64,000 bases of DNA from SpSt-539 sp964549445. GTDB taxonomy: Bacteria > Planctomycetota > Phycisphaerae > UBA1845 > UTPLA1. The stretch spans positions 52,116-116,115 of the forward strand of contig CAZJVS010000012.1 of assembly GCA_964549445.1 (NCBI GenBank), given 5' to 3'. Below are positions 26,265 through 35,509 of this stretch, in pieces. The translations under genes and the position numbers were made by a program. Numbering within the stretch: the first letter of the stretch is position 1; each line of letters starts with the position of its first letter. The notes beneath the pieces are model-generated. The model saw only the letters and a list, made by a program, of their open reading frames with translations, was not told the DNA's origin and did no database searches.

Positions 26265-27416
26265 ATGAGTACCTCCCGCCGAAAATTCCTCCAGCTCTCC
26301 GCCGCAGCCGGCTCCGCCCTCATCCTCGGCGAACGCGCCACCCGCGTCTCCGCCGAGCCCAAGACCGCCGACGGCGGCGGCAAGTCCGACAAAACGCTGA
26401 AAATTCTCATCCTCGGCGGCACCGGCTTCCTCGGCCCGGCCATCGTCGAGACCGCTCTCGCCCGCGGCCACACCATGTCCCTCTTCAACCGCAACAAGCG
26501 CGGCCCCGACATGTTCCCCCAGTGCGAAAAGCTCATCGGCGACCGCGACGGCAACCTCAAGGCCCTCGAAGGCCGCCGCTGGGACGCCATCGTCGACACC
26601 TCCGGCCACTACCCCAAAACCGTCCGCGAATCCTGCAAAGTTCTCAAAGACAGCGGCTTCTACCTCTTCGTCTCGTCGATGGGCGTCTACAAGGATTTCA
26701 GCAAGCCGCTCGATGAATCCTCCGAGCTGCACGAAACGCCCGACCCCGACCTCAGCACGATGTCGAACGACAACTACGGCCCGATGAAAATCCTCTGCGA
26801 ACAGGCCATCCAGAAGGCCTTCCCCGATCGCACCTGCATCGTCCGCCCCGGCCTCATCGTCGGCCCGCGCGACTGGTCCGACCGCTTCACCTACTGGCCC
26901 GTTCGCGTCGATCGCGGCGGCGAAGTCCTCGCCCCCGACAAACCGTCCGACCCGACGCAATTCGTCGACTCGCGCGACCTCGCCATCTTCATCGTCCGCC
27001 TCCTCGAACAGCGCACGACCGGCGTCTTCAACGCCGCCGGTCCCGCCAAGACGCTCTCGATCGGCGAACTCCTCGACTGCTGTAAGAAAGTCTCCGGAAG
27101 CGACGCCCGCTTCACCTGGGTCGACGCCGAGTTCCTCAAAGAAAACAAGGTCAACGGCTGGACCGACCTGCCGGTCTGGGTCGACCCGAAAGAGGGAGGC
27201 ATCGGCCTCATTACGTCCAATATCTCCAAAGCCCTCGCCGCCGGCCTCACCTTCCGACCGCTGCCCGACACGGTTCGCGATACGCTGGCCTGGTACAAGA
27301 AAGAGCCCGCCGAACGCCGCGCCAAAATGAAAGCCGGCCTGACCGCCGACCGCGAAAAGGAACTGCTCGCGGCCTGGCACGCGAAAAGCAAAACTCCCGT
27401 TCCGTCCAAGGGGTGA
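26265..27416 (+). CDS. Tat-exported NAD-dependent epimerase/dehydratase-like protein (copy 1)
   Basis: The 383-residue protein starts with a Tat signal (SRRKFLQLSAAAGSALILG), so it is folded with cofactor before export. The mature part is an extended short-chain dehydrogenase: the NAD(P) motif LGGTGFLG, a VSSMGVY strand and the YGPMK motif with Tyr and Lys of YxxxK. This fits a sugar-nucleotide or sugar epimerase/reductase outside the cytoplasm, although its substrate is unknown. AAGGA precedes the ATG. A close paralogue follows 134 bp downstream. Confidence 0.82.
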   Translation: MSTSRRKFLQLSAAAGSALILGERATRVSAEPKTADGGGKSDKTLKILILGGTGFLGPAIVETALARGHTMSLFNRNKRGPDMFPQCEKLIGDRDGNLKALEGRRWDAIVDTSGHYPKTVRESCKVLKDSGFYLFVSSMGVYKDFSKPLDESSELHETPDPDLSTMSNDNYGPMKILCEQAIQKAFPDRTCIVRPGLIVGPRDWSDRFTYWPVRVDRGGEVLAPDKPSDPTQFVDSRDLAIFIVRLLEQRTTGVFNAAGPAKTLSIGELLDCCKKVSGSDARFTWVDAEFLKENKVNGWTDLPVWVDPKEGGIGLITSNISKALAAGLTFRPLPDTVRDTLAWYKKEPAERRAKMKAGLTADREKELLAAWHAKSKTPVPSKG

Positions 27417-27550
27417 AAATCCGTCGTACAATGCGCCGAACGGCGAAAGCGGTGCCCGGCGAGCCCGTTCTCCGCTTGGGTGACCGTCGGCGGATTCGGG
27501 TATCCTCTCTCGCGCCGCACCAACCGCGTCCCTTGTCGAAAGGACTCATC

Positions 27551-28687
27551 ATGAGCACTACGAGACGACGATTTCTGAAACTGTCCGCCGCCGCCGGTTC
27601 CGCTTTGGCCCTCGGCGACCGCTTGCCCCGCGCCCTCGCCGCCGACCGCGACACCGCCTCCGCCCCAGCCGGTAAGAAGAAGTCCTTGCTCGTCCTCGGC
27701 GGCACCATGTTCCTCGGCCCCGCCGTCGTCGACTCCGCCCGCAAGCTCGGCTACACCATCACGCTCTTCAATCGCGGCAAGACCAACCCCCAGCTCTTTC
27801 CCGACATCGAAAAGCTCCGCGGCAATCGCGATGGCGACTTGAAGTCACTCGAGGGCCGCACTTGGGACGCCGTGGTCGACACCTCCGGCTACGTCCCCCG
27901 CGTCGTCCGCGCCTCCGCCGAGCTTCTCAAAGATTGCAAAAACTACGTCTTCATCTCGACCATGTCGGTCTACGCCGACAGCAGCAAGCCCGGCGGCGAC
28001 GAGACCTCCCCCGTCGGTACCATCCCCGATGAGAGCGTCGAGAAAGTCACCAACGAGTCCTACGGCCCCCTCAAGGCCCTCTGCGAAAAGGCCGCCGAGA
28101 AGACCCTGCCCGGCAAGGTCACCACCATCCGCCCCGGTCTCATCGTCGGCCCGATGGACCCGTCTGACCGTTTCACCTACTGGCCCGTCCGCGTGAAGCG
28201 CGGCGGCGAAGTCCTCGCGCCGGGTTCGCCCGCCGACCCCGTCCAGTTCGTCGATGTTCGCGACCTTGCTAACTTTGCCATGCACGTCATCGAAAAGAAC
28301 ATCACCGGCACCTACAACGCCACCGGCCCCGCCAAGGAACTCACCATCGGCGCCCTGCTCGACGCATGCAAATCCGTCACCAGGAGCAACGCCACCTTCA
28401 CCTGGGTCAACGCCGAGTTCCTCGCCGAGCAGAAAGTCTCCCCCTGGGGCGACATGCCTGTCTGGGTCCCCGGCGAAGGTGAGAGCGCCGGCTTCGCCCG
28501 CTCCAACGTCAGCAAGTCCGTCAAGGCCGGCCTCACGTTCCGACCGGTCGCCGACACCATTCGCGACACCCTCGCTTGGTGGGATACCCTCCCGACCGAG
28601 CGCCGCGACAAGCTGAAGTCCGGCATCAAGTCCGATCGCGAAAAAGAAGTCCTCGCCGCGTGGCACAAGCACGAAAAGAAGGGCTAG
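27551..28687 (+). CDS. Tat-exported NAD-dependent epimerase/dehydratase-like protein (copy 2)
   Basis: The 378-residue protein is similar to copy 1 along its whole length, starting with TRRRFLKLSAAAGSALALG (Tat) and containing LGGTMFLG, ISTMSVY and YGPLK. Shared stretches include DRFTYWPVRV and RGGEVLAP. The two genes clearly arose by tandem duplication. GAAAGGA lies before the ATG at 27551. The long ORF upstream extending into copy 1's end is not supported. Confidence 0.82.
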   Translation: MSTTRRRFLKLSAAAGSALALGDRLPRALAADRDTASAPAGKKKSLLVLGGTMFLGPAVVDSARKLGYTITLFNRGKTNPQLFPDIEKLRGNRDGDLKSLEGRTWDAVVDTSGYVPRVVRASAELLKDCKNYVFISTMSVYADSSKPGGDETSPVGTIPDESVEKVTNESYGPLKALCEKAAEKTLPGKVTTIRPGLIVGPMDPSDRFTYWPVRVKRGGEVLAPGSPADPVQFVDVRDLANFAMHVIEKNITGTYNATGPAKELTIGALLDACKSVTRSNATFTWVNAEFLAEQKVSPWGDMPVWVPGEGESAGFARSNVSKSVKAGLTFRPVADTIRDTLAWWDTLPTERRDKLKSGIKSDREKEVLAAWHKHEKKG

Positions 28688-28762
28688 GCGGGTCCAACTA
28701 GCAAAGTCGTCCGGTAGCCGTCGCGCCGCCGCGCCGGTACTCTCGGCTCGTACCAGCCGCTC

Positions 28763-30172
28763 ATGTCAAATTCCAACGCCCTGATCCCCGACGACGACGT
28801 GCTGCCGTACGCACCGTCAACACCACGCCACCCGCTGGCCGCCGTACTCTCTCGCCTCGTTCACGTCCACAACAACGAAGTGGCCGCGGTGCTTTTGTCG
28901 TTTCTCTACTTCTTCTTCCTCATGGCCGGCTACTACGTCCTGCGCTCCCTCCGCGACGCCATGGGCATCACCGGCGGCGTCAAGAATCTCCCGTGGCTCT
29001 TCATGGGTACTCTCTCGGTTGTCACCCTCTGCAATCCGCTCTACGCCGCACTTGTTTCCCGCTACCCGCGCCGGAAATTCATCCCATTTGTCTACCGCTT
29101 CTCTCAACTGAATCTGCTCGTCTTCTACCTGCTCTTTCAATTTGTCCCCCACGGAAACCTAGACGTTGTTTGGATCGCCCGCTCATTCTTCGTCTGGACC
29201 AGCGTCTTCAACCTCTTCGCCGTCACCGTCTTCTGGAGTCTGATGGCCGACCTGTTTTCGAGCGAGCAGGGCAAACGCCTCTTCGGCTTCATCGGCCTCG
29301 GCGGAACCCTGGGCGCGGCCTGCGGCGCTTGGCTGAACACCCAGCTCGCCGAATACCTCGGCGTTGAAACGCTCCTGCTCGTCTCGTTATTGCTGCTCGA
29401 ACTGGCCGTCCAGAGCATCCGACAGCTCGTCCGCGTCGCCGATCGCGGTCCCGCTTCTCCAACGCAGCCTCTTTCCTCAACCAGATCGGAGTCTGACCGC
29501 CCCATCGCCGCTGGCGGCGCCTTTGAGGCACTCGTCCGCGTTCTCTATTCGCCCTACCTGCTCGGCATCTGCATTTGCATGTTCGCCTACACCATCAGCA
29601 CGACGTTTCTCTACTTCGAACAGGGTCGCATCGTCGAAGCCGCCCTCAAATCCAACGAAGCCCGCACCGTCTACCTCGCTCGCATCGATCTCTACATCAA
29701 TCTCATCACGATCGTCCTGCAACTGCTGCTCACCGCACGGATCATCCGCGCCATCGGCGTCGGCGCATCGATGGCCGCCGTGCCCGTCGCTACCCTCGTC
29801 GGCTTCATCGCCCTCATCCGCCAGCCGACGACCGCCGTTCTCTTCTGGTTCCAGGTCGTCAAGAACGCCGCCAACTACGGCCTCGCCCGCCCCGCCCGCG
29901 AAGTGCTCTACACCGTCGTCCGCCCCGAGGAAAAGTACAAATCCAAGAGCGTCATCGACACCTTCGTCTTCCGCGCCGGTGACGCCATCGGTGCCGGCGT
30001 CTTCAAGCTCCTCACAGGCCCGATCGCCAAGACACTGGCCGTCTCCGCCGGCAATCTGATTGGTGGCGTCGTCGCCGCCATGATGCTGATCTGGATCGTC
30101 CTCTGCGGATTGCTCGGAATCAGGCAGAAACAAATGGCCGCAGCCCAGTCCTCAGCGCCGCCGCTGGCGTGA
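28763..30172 (+). CDS. NTT/MFS-type carrier (Npt1/Npt2-like)
   Basis: The protein has 469 residues and about twelve membrane segments. The region MAGYYVLRSLRDAMGITGGVKNL-like near residue 55, together with VFWSLMADLFSSEQGKRLFGFI, is typical of the bacterial family related to ATP/ADP translocases and annotated as MFS or NTP/NDP exchange transporters. In free-living bacteria the substrate is not established, so nucleotide exchange should not be assumed. It follows the epimerase pair at 75 bp and overlaps the end of a small convergent gene by 21 bp. Confidence 0.75.
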   Translation: MSNSNALIPDDDVLPYAPSTPRHPLAAVLSRLVHVHNNEVAAVLLSFLYFFFLMAGYYVLRSLRDAMGITGGVKNLPWLFMGTLSVVTLCNPLYAALVSRYPRRKFIPFVYRFSQLNLLVFYLLFQFVPHGNLDVVWIARSFFVWTSVFNLFAVTVFWSLMADLFSSEQGKRLFGFIGLGGTLGAACGAWLNTQLAEYLGVETLLLVSLLLLELAVQSIRQLVRVADRGPASPTQPLSSTRSESDRPIAAGGAFEALVRVLYSPYLLGICICMFAYTISTTFLYFEQGRIVEAALKSNEARTVYLARIDLYINLITIVLQLLLTARIIRAIGVGASMAAVPVATLVGFIALIRQPTTAVLFWFQVVKNAANYGLARPAREVLYTVVRPEEKYKSKSVIDTFVFRAGDAIGAGVFKLLTGPIAKTLAVSAGNLIGGVVAAMMLIWIVLCGLLGIRQKQMAAAQSSAPPLA

Positions 30173-30385
30173 ATGACCGTTCACGACTTCGAGACTCGCC
30201 ATGAGCAACAAGTCGACCACTTCAAACGTATCGTCTGACTTGTAAACAATGGCCGTTCGTCCACTTGGAGACCTTGCCACGAAATCGCGATGCTTGACCA
30301 ACAGACTCCGCCCGTCCGCCATGTGAATGCGAAACGGACGAAACGGCGCGGCCTTCAGCATTTGTGCGAGTTGCTCAACGGTCAT
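30152..30385 (-). CDS. Small conserved-type protein, unknown function
   Basis: This is a 77-residue protein of the pattern MTVEQLAQMLKAAPFRPFRI, then HMADGRSLLVKHRDFVA and a beta-rich rest. Small proteins with a PFRPFxIxxxDGR start recur in planctomycetes; their role is unknown to me. The ATG at 30385 is chosen because the start MTVEQL matches that pattern. Its end overlaps the convergent transporter gene by 21 bp. Confidence 0.6.
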   Translation of the reverse strand: MTVEQLAQMLKAAPFRPFRIHMADGRSLLVKHRDFVARSPSGRTAIVYKSDDTFEVVDLLLMASLEVVNGHSRQRRR

Positions 30386-30446
30386 CGTCGCCTCCGACGA
30401 CGATCGTAGTCTTAGCGATATTCGTTCGCCACCATCCGACGAAGTC

Positions 30447-32081
30447 TCAGCCCCCGCTCTCCGCCGACTGCCCCGCACTGATCTGCCCGATCGACCGCTC
30501 GATCCGCTTCCGCACCTTCGGGCTCGTCTCGTGCCGGATACTCTTCTTCAGCCGCGCCACGTCTTCCGCCGTCCCGATCCGTCCCATCGCCGCCGCCGCC
30601 GCGATCCGCGTACCGTCCCGATTGTCCTTCTGCATCAGCGTGAAAATTCGCTCCCGCAACTCCGCGATCCGCGGCGACTTCGCCGGCACGCACTCCGCCA
30701 CCGCCTCACACGCCCGCGCCCGAACGACCGCGTCCTCGTCGTTCAACCCCGCTTCGAGCACCGAAACATCCGTATCCCGGCTGCCCCGCTCCGCCAGGCC
30801 ATACAGCGCCCATCCGCGCACCCGTGCCGACGGATCGCGCGCCGCCGCGCACAGCATCGCCAGGTTCTCGCCCGACGTCCCGAACGCCAGCGCGAACGCC
30901 GTCGACGCCCGCACGTTCTCGCTCGCGTGCTTCAACTGCGAAACCAGTCTGTCGCGCTCTCCGTCCGCCAGCTTCCGCAGCTCATCGCGCGCCGCGTTCA
31001 GTTCGGCATCGTCGTCCTTCTCCGCCGCCTCCTGCCACCGCTTCAGTCCGGCCACCACCCGCTGCCGAAACTCCGCCTCCGCGATCTTCGCGTTCCGCTC
31101 CGGGTTCAGTTCCGTCGTCAGGTAATCAATCGCCGGCCGCCACAACCCCTGCGGCCACTTCTCAACATACTTCGCGCACGCCGCCCGCGCCTCCGCGATC
31201 TTTCCCCCATTCTTGTCCACGATCGCCCCGTTGATCGCGTTGAGCTGATCGATCAGCTCATTCGCCGCATCGATCGAAATCACCTCGTTCGTCGCCGCCC
31301 CCACCAGCACCTTCATTTCATATTGACCGCCATCCCGGCCGCCATCCTGCCACACCACCGACCCGTCCAGCGTCTCAAGAATATTCCGCCCGTACGGCCA
31401 GATGAACAACGCCTTCCCGCCCACAAACTCCGCCCCATCCTTCGCCGCCCGCCCGCGAAAACGCCCGTTCACGTTCAGCTCGATCCGCAGGCACGTCCGA
31501 TCTCCCTGCTTGACGACCTCCTTCAACTCCAGCGACTGCGTCCCCGAAAAGAACTCGCTCTCGATCGCCGAATCCCACCGATCGCCGACCTTTTTCTTCT
31601 CCGCGGGCCAGTGCGCCACGTCGAGCAATGCAAACATCGCCCCCTGCTGCGTCGGCGCCGTCGCCGGAACGATGCACGGACAATCCGCCTTGCTCCAGTC
31701 CACCGTCGCCAGCCGCGTCGAACCCGGCCATAGATGCAATTCCGACGGCTCCGGCGGCTTTTCGACCGGCTTCCCCCCGCGCAATAGCGTGATCTTCCGC
31801 GGCGACTCCTCCACCAGCATCTGGACCAGCTTGCTGTTCCCCCGGCTCTCCGCCAGCAGGTTCAGCCGAACCCACCGCGACGGCTGCGTGAACGTCAGCG
31901 TCTCCTTCTCGTGCTCCCGCTCCCCGACCCGCCGCACCGTCCGCTCGATCGTGTACGTCGCCAGCCGTCGATCCGTCACGTCGTTGTAGAGATTGAACGT
32001 CCGCTCCGGCCCGCCCGCCACCGGCCCCGCCGCCATGCCCAGCACGATGAGTGCACGCACTCCTGCCGCCGATGTGGTCAT
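30447..32081 (-). CDS. Exported protein with C-terminal HEAT-like repeats
   Basis: The protein has 544 residues. The start has a short hydrophobic signal (GVRALIVLGMAAGPVAGG). A beta-rich N-terminal domain runs to about residue 270, a helical region rich in Lys and Glu follows, and from about residue 375 there are HEAT-type repeats (VRASTAFALAF, ARVRGWALYGLAERG, AVVRARACEAVAEC, RIAAAAAMGRIG). It is probably periplasmic and involved in protein contacts. It lies 30 bp downstream of lgt. Confidence 0.65.
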   Translation of the reverse strand: MTTSAAGVRALIVLGMAAGPVAGGPERTFNLYNDVTDRRLATYTIERTVRRVGEREHEKETLTFTQPSRWVRLNLLAESRGNSKLVQMLVEESPRKITLLRGGKPVEKPPEPSELHLWPGSTRLATVDWSKADCPCIVPATAPTQQGAMFALLDVAHWPAEKKKVGDRWDSAIESEFFSGTQSLELKEVVKQGDRTCLRIELNVNGRFRGRAAKDGAEFVGGKALFIWPYGRNILETLDGSVVWQDGGRDGGQYEMKVLVGAATNEVISIDAANELIDQLNAINGAIVDKNGGKIAEARAACAKYVEKWPQGLWRPAIDYLTTELNPERNAKIAEAEFRQRVVAGLKRWQEAAEKDDDAELNAARDELRKLADGERDRLVSQLKHASENVRASTAFALAFGTSGENLAMLCAAARDPSARVRGWALYGLAERGSRDTDVSVLEAGLNDEDAVVRARACEAVAECVPAKSPRIAELRERIFTLMQKDNRDGTRIAAAAAMGRIGTAEDVARLKKSIRHETSPKVRKRIERSIGQISAGQSAESGG

Positions 32082-32111
32082 CGCGACGCTCCGTTCCGAT
32101 ATGACTTGTCT

Positions 32112-33332
32112 TCAGCTCGCCGGAGATGCTGCCGGCCGCGCCTCGGGCGCATCCGGCGGCGGTTCATAGGGCACGGCCCGTGGGCTCTTCAGCGGCAATT
32201 GCCGCATGATCAGGATCCACGCGATGCCCGTCGCGATCATCGCCAGACTCACCACCGTCGACCACGTCAGGCCGATCGCATCAAGCGGATTGTCCTGCCG
32301 GATCGCCTCTTCAAAGATGCGGGCCATCGAATACAGGATCAACAGCAATCCGAGCACTACCCCGTGCCGCTTCCGCCAATAGAAGAATGTGTCCAGCACC
32401 CAGTAGAGAACCAGCCCCGTGATGCACGCGTAAAGCTGCGCCGGATGCGATGGGTGCGATGCATAGTGCTGCGCCAGATCGCGAAGCTCCGACGGCTCAA
32501 GCCCATACTGTTTGCAGATCGCGTAGAGCGGCTCGTACTTCCTGCGATTCTGCGCCGCCCTCTGCTCCAGCAGCTTCACCTTCGCCTTCAGCGGATCGAC
32601 CCGCTTCGCCTCCAGCCCCAGTCGCTCCGACTGCTCCAGCTCCTCTTGCGCCGCCCGCAAGTCACGGTCCGGCCCGTCCAGCTCCTCCCGGCTCACCTCG
32701 ACATAATCACGCGGCACCGGCAGCGTCTGCCCGTTCGGCAGCCGCACGAGTAGCTCCTTCGGCAAATCAAGCTGCCCGAACTCCCACTGCTGAATCATCG
32801 CCGGGCTGCCATACGGATATTGCACCGCCCACGGCAACCCCTTCTGATGATGCGCCGGATCGTGCTCGTTCACGCACACCGACCCCCAGCAGCATCCATT
32901 CAGAAAACACCCGATCCGCGCCATCGCCATCCCGAACATCAGCGACGGCGCCGCGATATCCAGGTACCAGCGGATCGACTTCTTCGTCCACCACAGATAG
33001 AAAATGACCGACGGGATCACCAGCAGCGGCCCGCCCCAGAACTCCAGCCCCCCCGCCCGGATATCAAACACCGACAGCCACGGATTCGGCTGGTTCGCAA
33101 ACCGGCTCTGCCAGTAGTGAATGACAAAAAACGCCCGCGCCCCGACAACGCCCGATACCAGCGAGATGAACCCGATGTTCAGCACGACGTCCGGATCGGC
33201 CTTGACCCTCATCGCCCGCCGGCACGCCAGCCAGATGCCGCCCAAAAAGGCGACCATCATCATGACGCCATAGCTCTTAACTTCCGCCCACTGCTCGGGC
33301 AGAAACGGTATGCGAAACATCGTCGGATACAT
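32112..33332 (-). CDS. lgt: Prolipoprotein diacylglyceryl transferase with a large insertion
   Basis: The enzyme transfers diacylglycerol from phosphatidylglycerol to the lipobox Cys of prolipoproteins. Family marks are visible: SYGVMMMVAF, GARAFFVIHYW, GGLEFWGG and ARIGCFLNGCC with Arg139. The late HPAQLY motif is at residues 296-301. With 406 residues it is about 115 longer than E. coli Lgt. The extra length is mostly at residues 181-292, between the signature and HPAQLY. That insert is Glu/Arg/Lys-rich and partly coiled-coil-like. The window encodes at least one clear lipoprotein substrate type. Confidence 0.9.
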   Translation of the reverse strand: MYPTMFRIPFLPEQWAEVKSYGVMMMVAFLGGIWLACRRAMRVKADPDVVLNIGFISLVSGVVGARAFFVIHYWQSRFANQPNPWLSVFDIRAGGLEFWGGPLLVIPSVIFYLWWTKKSIRWYLDIAAPSLMFGMAMARIGCFLNGCCWGSVCVNEHDPAHHQKGLPWAVQYPYGSPAMIQQWEFGQLDLPKELLVRLPNGQTLPVPRDYVEVSREELDGPDRDLRAAQEELEQSERLGLEAKRVDPLKAKVKLLEQRAAQNRRKYEPLYAICKQYGLEPSELRDLAQHYASHPSHPAQLYACITGLVLYWVLDTFFYWRKRHGVVLGLLLILYSMARIFEEAIRQDNPLDAIGLTWSTVVSLAMIATGIAWILIMRQLPLKSPRAVPYEPPPDAPEARPAASPAS

Positions 33333-33409
33333 GCTGGATGGATGCTAAGCACCCAGCCCCACCGCGGCAAGCAGCTCGCATGCCCCGCGAACGAAAGCAT
33401 GACGTAGCA

Positions 33410-34384
33410 CTAGTTCAGGTCGATCTCCGTGATCCGCGGCGGCGCCCCGTTCCGCCCTGAGGCCACGGCCCGCCGAGCCCGGATGCCGCTGCGTTCCCGA
33501 ACGGGCGAGAAAGCGCGAGTTCCGGGGCCTGGTTCGAGGTTCCACACCGGAACGCTGAGCTCGTCGCCGATGTAAATGCTCGGGCACGACACGAAATCAC
33601 CCAGGCGCAAGCCCAGCCCGAGCCACCGCGCAAGAAACCACTCGTCGTTACGCAGAAACACGAGATCGGCGTCGCACGCGTCGAGCATCGTGCACAGCGC
33701 CCGGCGTCCCTCGCCCTGCGTCACGTGGATATGCGGGCGCACCGGCGAGCCGCTGCACAAACGCGCGATCTCCTGCGAGGCGCCATCCGGATTCAACGAC
33801 CGATTCGGGTTCGTGCCGTGCACCAGCGACCCTTCGTGAATCGCCGGCAGCGCCCGCAGCATGTGCAGCTTCGCGCCCACCCGCTGCGCGTATTCCATCG
33901 CGAACGGCAGGTGCGGCGCGCCGCGCATATTGAAATCCAGCCAGCAGGCCACGTTCTTGACCGGCCGCAGAAGCTTGGGCACGCGCACGCGGCGGCCAAT
34001 CGTCCACACCGGCACTCCGCATCCGTCGATCAGCCGCGCCCGAAGCGAGCGGTCGCCGATCCGCGGCACGCCGATCGGATCCGAGGCGGGCGCAACGATC
34101 AGGTTCACCGGCCACGCCTCGAGATGCCGCTTCACCGCATCGATCACCGGGCCGGGCATAGCCACTCGGAGGCAGGAGCGATATCGGTCGGCTTCAGGGA
34201 AGAAACTCCCCAGCATGTCCTGCACGGTCTTCGCGTTGCTCACGGCCGGATCGTACGCATGCAAGAGCGTCAGGCGCACCGAAAGACTGTCGGCCATCTG
34301 CGCGATCGCAGGGATCGCCCGGAAGCAATAATCGGAAAAATTCGTGAGAAACAGAATATCAAGCGGATGCGGCGTATGAGTCAT
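33410..34384 (-). CDS. Universal stress protein-like protein
   Basis: The protein has 324 residues. The N-terminal part looks like a UspA fold: ILFLTNFSDYCFRAIPAIAQMA, LTLLHAYD and NLIVAPASDPIGVPRIGDRSLRARLIDGCGVPVWTI. A second, weaker Usp-like half follows (VACWLDF..., LHMLRALPAI, ADLVFLRN). The ATP-binding G-2x-G-9x-G(S/T) motif is not clean, so nucleotide binding is uncertain. The last 60 residues are basic and probably disordered. It lies 9 bp downstream of the bestrophin gene, in one operon. Confidence 0.7.
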   Translation of the reverse strand: MTHTPHPLDILFLTNFSDYCFRAIPAIAQMADSLSVRLTLLHAYDPAVSNAKTVQDMLGSFFPEADRYRSCLRVAMPGPVIDAVKRHLEAWPVNLIVAPASDPIGVPRIGDRSLRARLIDGCGVPVWTIGRRVRVPKLLRPVKNVACWLDFNMRGAPHLPFAMEYAQRVGAKLHMLRALPAIHEGSLVHGTNPNRSLNPDGASQEIARLCSGSPVRPHIHVTQGEGRRALCTMLDACDADLVFLRNDEWFLARWLGLGLRLGDFVSCPSIYIGDELSVPVWNLEPGPGTRAFSPVRERSGIRARRAVASGRNGAPPRITEIDLN

Positions 34385-34393
34385 GATCGCTCC

Positions 34394-35326
34394 TTAGTAT
34401 GAGAACCCCTCGACGGGGCGCACTTCGGTGGGAATCTCGCGCTCACCCAGGTTCTGACGAAGATTGATCTCGATGGCCCGCGCCAGCGTGCTCATCGGCG
34501 TATCGTGCACCGTGTTCTCGAACGGGTTTTCGATATCGCGCCCGATCGTGTCGAGCGAAATGAAGATGAAGCTCATCAGCGTCGACGCGATCGGCGTCAG
34601 CATGCCCAGCCCGGCGACAAGTCCGAACGGCAGCAGAAAACAGTACATGCCCACCAGCACGCGCGGAAAATATTCATACTGCCGCGGTAGAGGCGTGTTC
34701 TTGATTCGCTCGCACGCCCCCTGCACGTTGCACAGGTCGGTGAGCGAACGATCAATAGCGGTGAATCGGAACGAATCCAGGCGTTCGCGGTCGAACAGTT
34801 CGCGCAGGATGCGGCCCTTGATCAGCAGGATGGCCGCGGGAACGTTCTGCTGCTTACGCAAGTACTCCACAAACTGCGGATCCATCGTCCGCTCCAACTC
34901 CGGGAACGGATTCTGCCTGCGCAGGTGGCAGCGCAAAGCATGCACGTACGCGATCTGCAGCTCGACCAGCGTGCCGCGCGACACCAGCGCGCCCGATTCG
35001 TCGTCGCGAGCATCATCGACCGTGGCCGGGTCGGAATCGACCAGCGTCAGCACCTGCCGTGCAAAGCTGCGCGAGGTGTTCACCAGCGAGCCCCACAGCG
35101 AGCGCGCCTCCCACCATCGGTCGTACGCCGAGTTATTGCGGAACGCCAGGAACACGCTGAGCGCGCCGCCGATCATGGTCAGCGGCAGGTCGGAAAGTGA
35201 GAGCCACGTGAAGCCCGCCTTGGTGTACAGGACGGCGATGGTAAAATCGAACACCAGCAGCAAAACGAGACGCCGCGAGAGTTGGGGCCACACACGGCGA
35301 AGCGGAAGATGGTCGCATACAATCAT
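34394..35326 (-). CDS. Bestrophin-family anion channel
   Basis: This 310-residue membrane protein has the strong family motif NNSAYDRWWEARSLWG after the first two hydrophobic segments, and a C-terminal pair of membrane segments (LLPFGLVAGLGMLTPIASTLMSFIF) followed by DTIGRDIENPFE. Bacterial bestrophin (YneE) homologues form pentameric ion channels in the inner membrane. It is divergent from the histidine kinase gene, with a 183-bp shared upstream region. Confidence 0.88.
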   Translation of the reverse strand: MIVCDHLPLRRVWPQLSRRLVLLLVFDFTIAVLYTKAGFTWLSLSDLPLTMIGGALSVFLAFRNNSAYDRWWEARSLWGSLVNTSRSFARQVLTLVDSDPATVDDARDDESGALVSRGTLVELQIAYVHALRCHLRRQNPFPELERTMDPQFVEYLRKQQNVPAAILLIKGRILRELFDRERLDSFRFTAIDRSLTDLCNVQGACERIKNTPLPRQYEYFPRVLVGMYCFLLPFGLVAGLGMLTPIASTLMSFIFISLDTIGRDIENPFENTVHDTPMSTLARAIEINLRQNLGEREIPTEVRPVEGFSY

Positions 35327-35509
35327 GGCGATCTAAGCCTAGGAAGTATCGGCCGCGATGCAATCAATCATGCGATTATCTTGAGTGGCCACGCGGCCCC
35401 GGAATCCCACGATCATTTGGACTGACCGAAAGATAATTGGGCTCGCTCGCCGAGCGCCCTACAATCGGCGGGAAATTTCGTCTGTCCGGATGTAGGCCCG
35501 AATAGAACG

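Noticed and set aside
26208..27431. A 407-codon minus-strand open frame
   Set aside because: It is exactly antisense to the first Tat epimerase gene, which has a clear family match; the antisense product has none.
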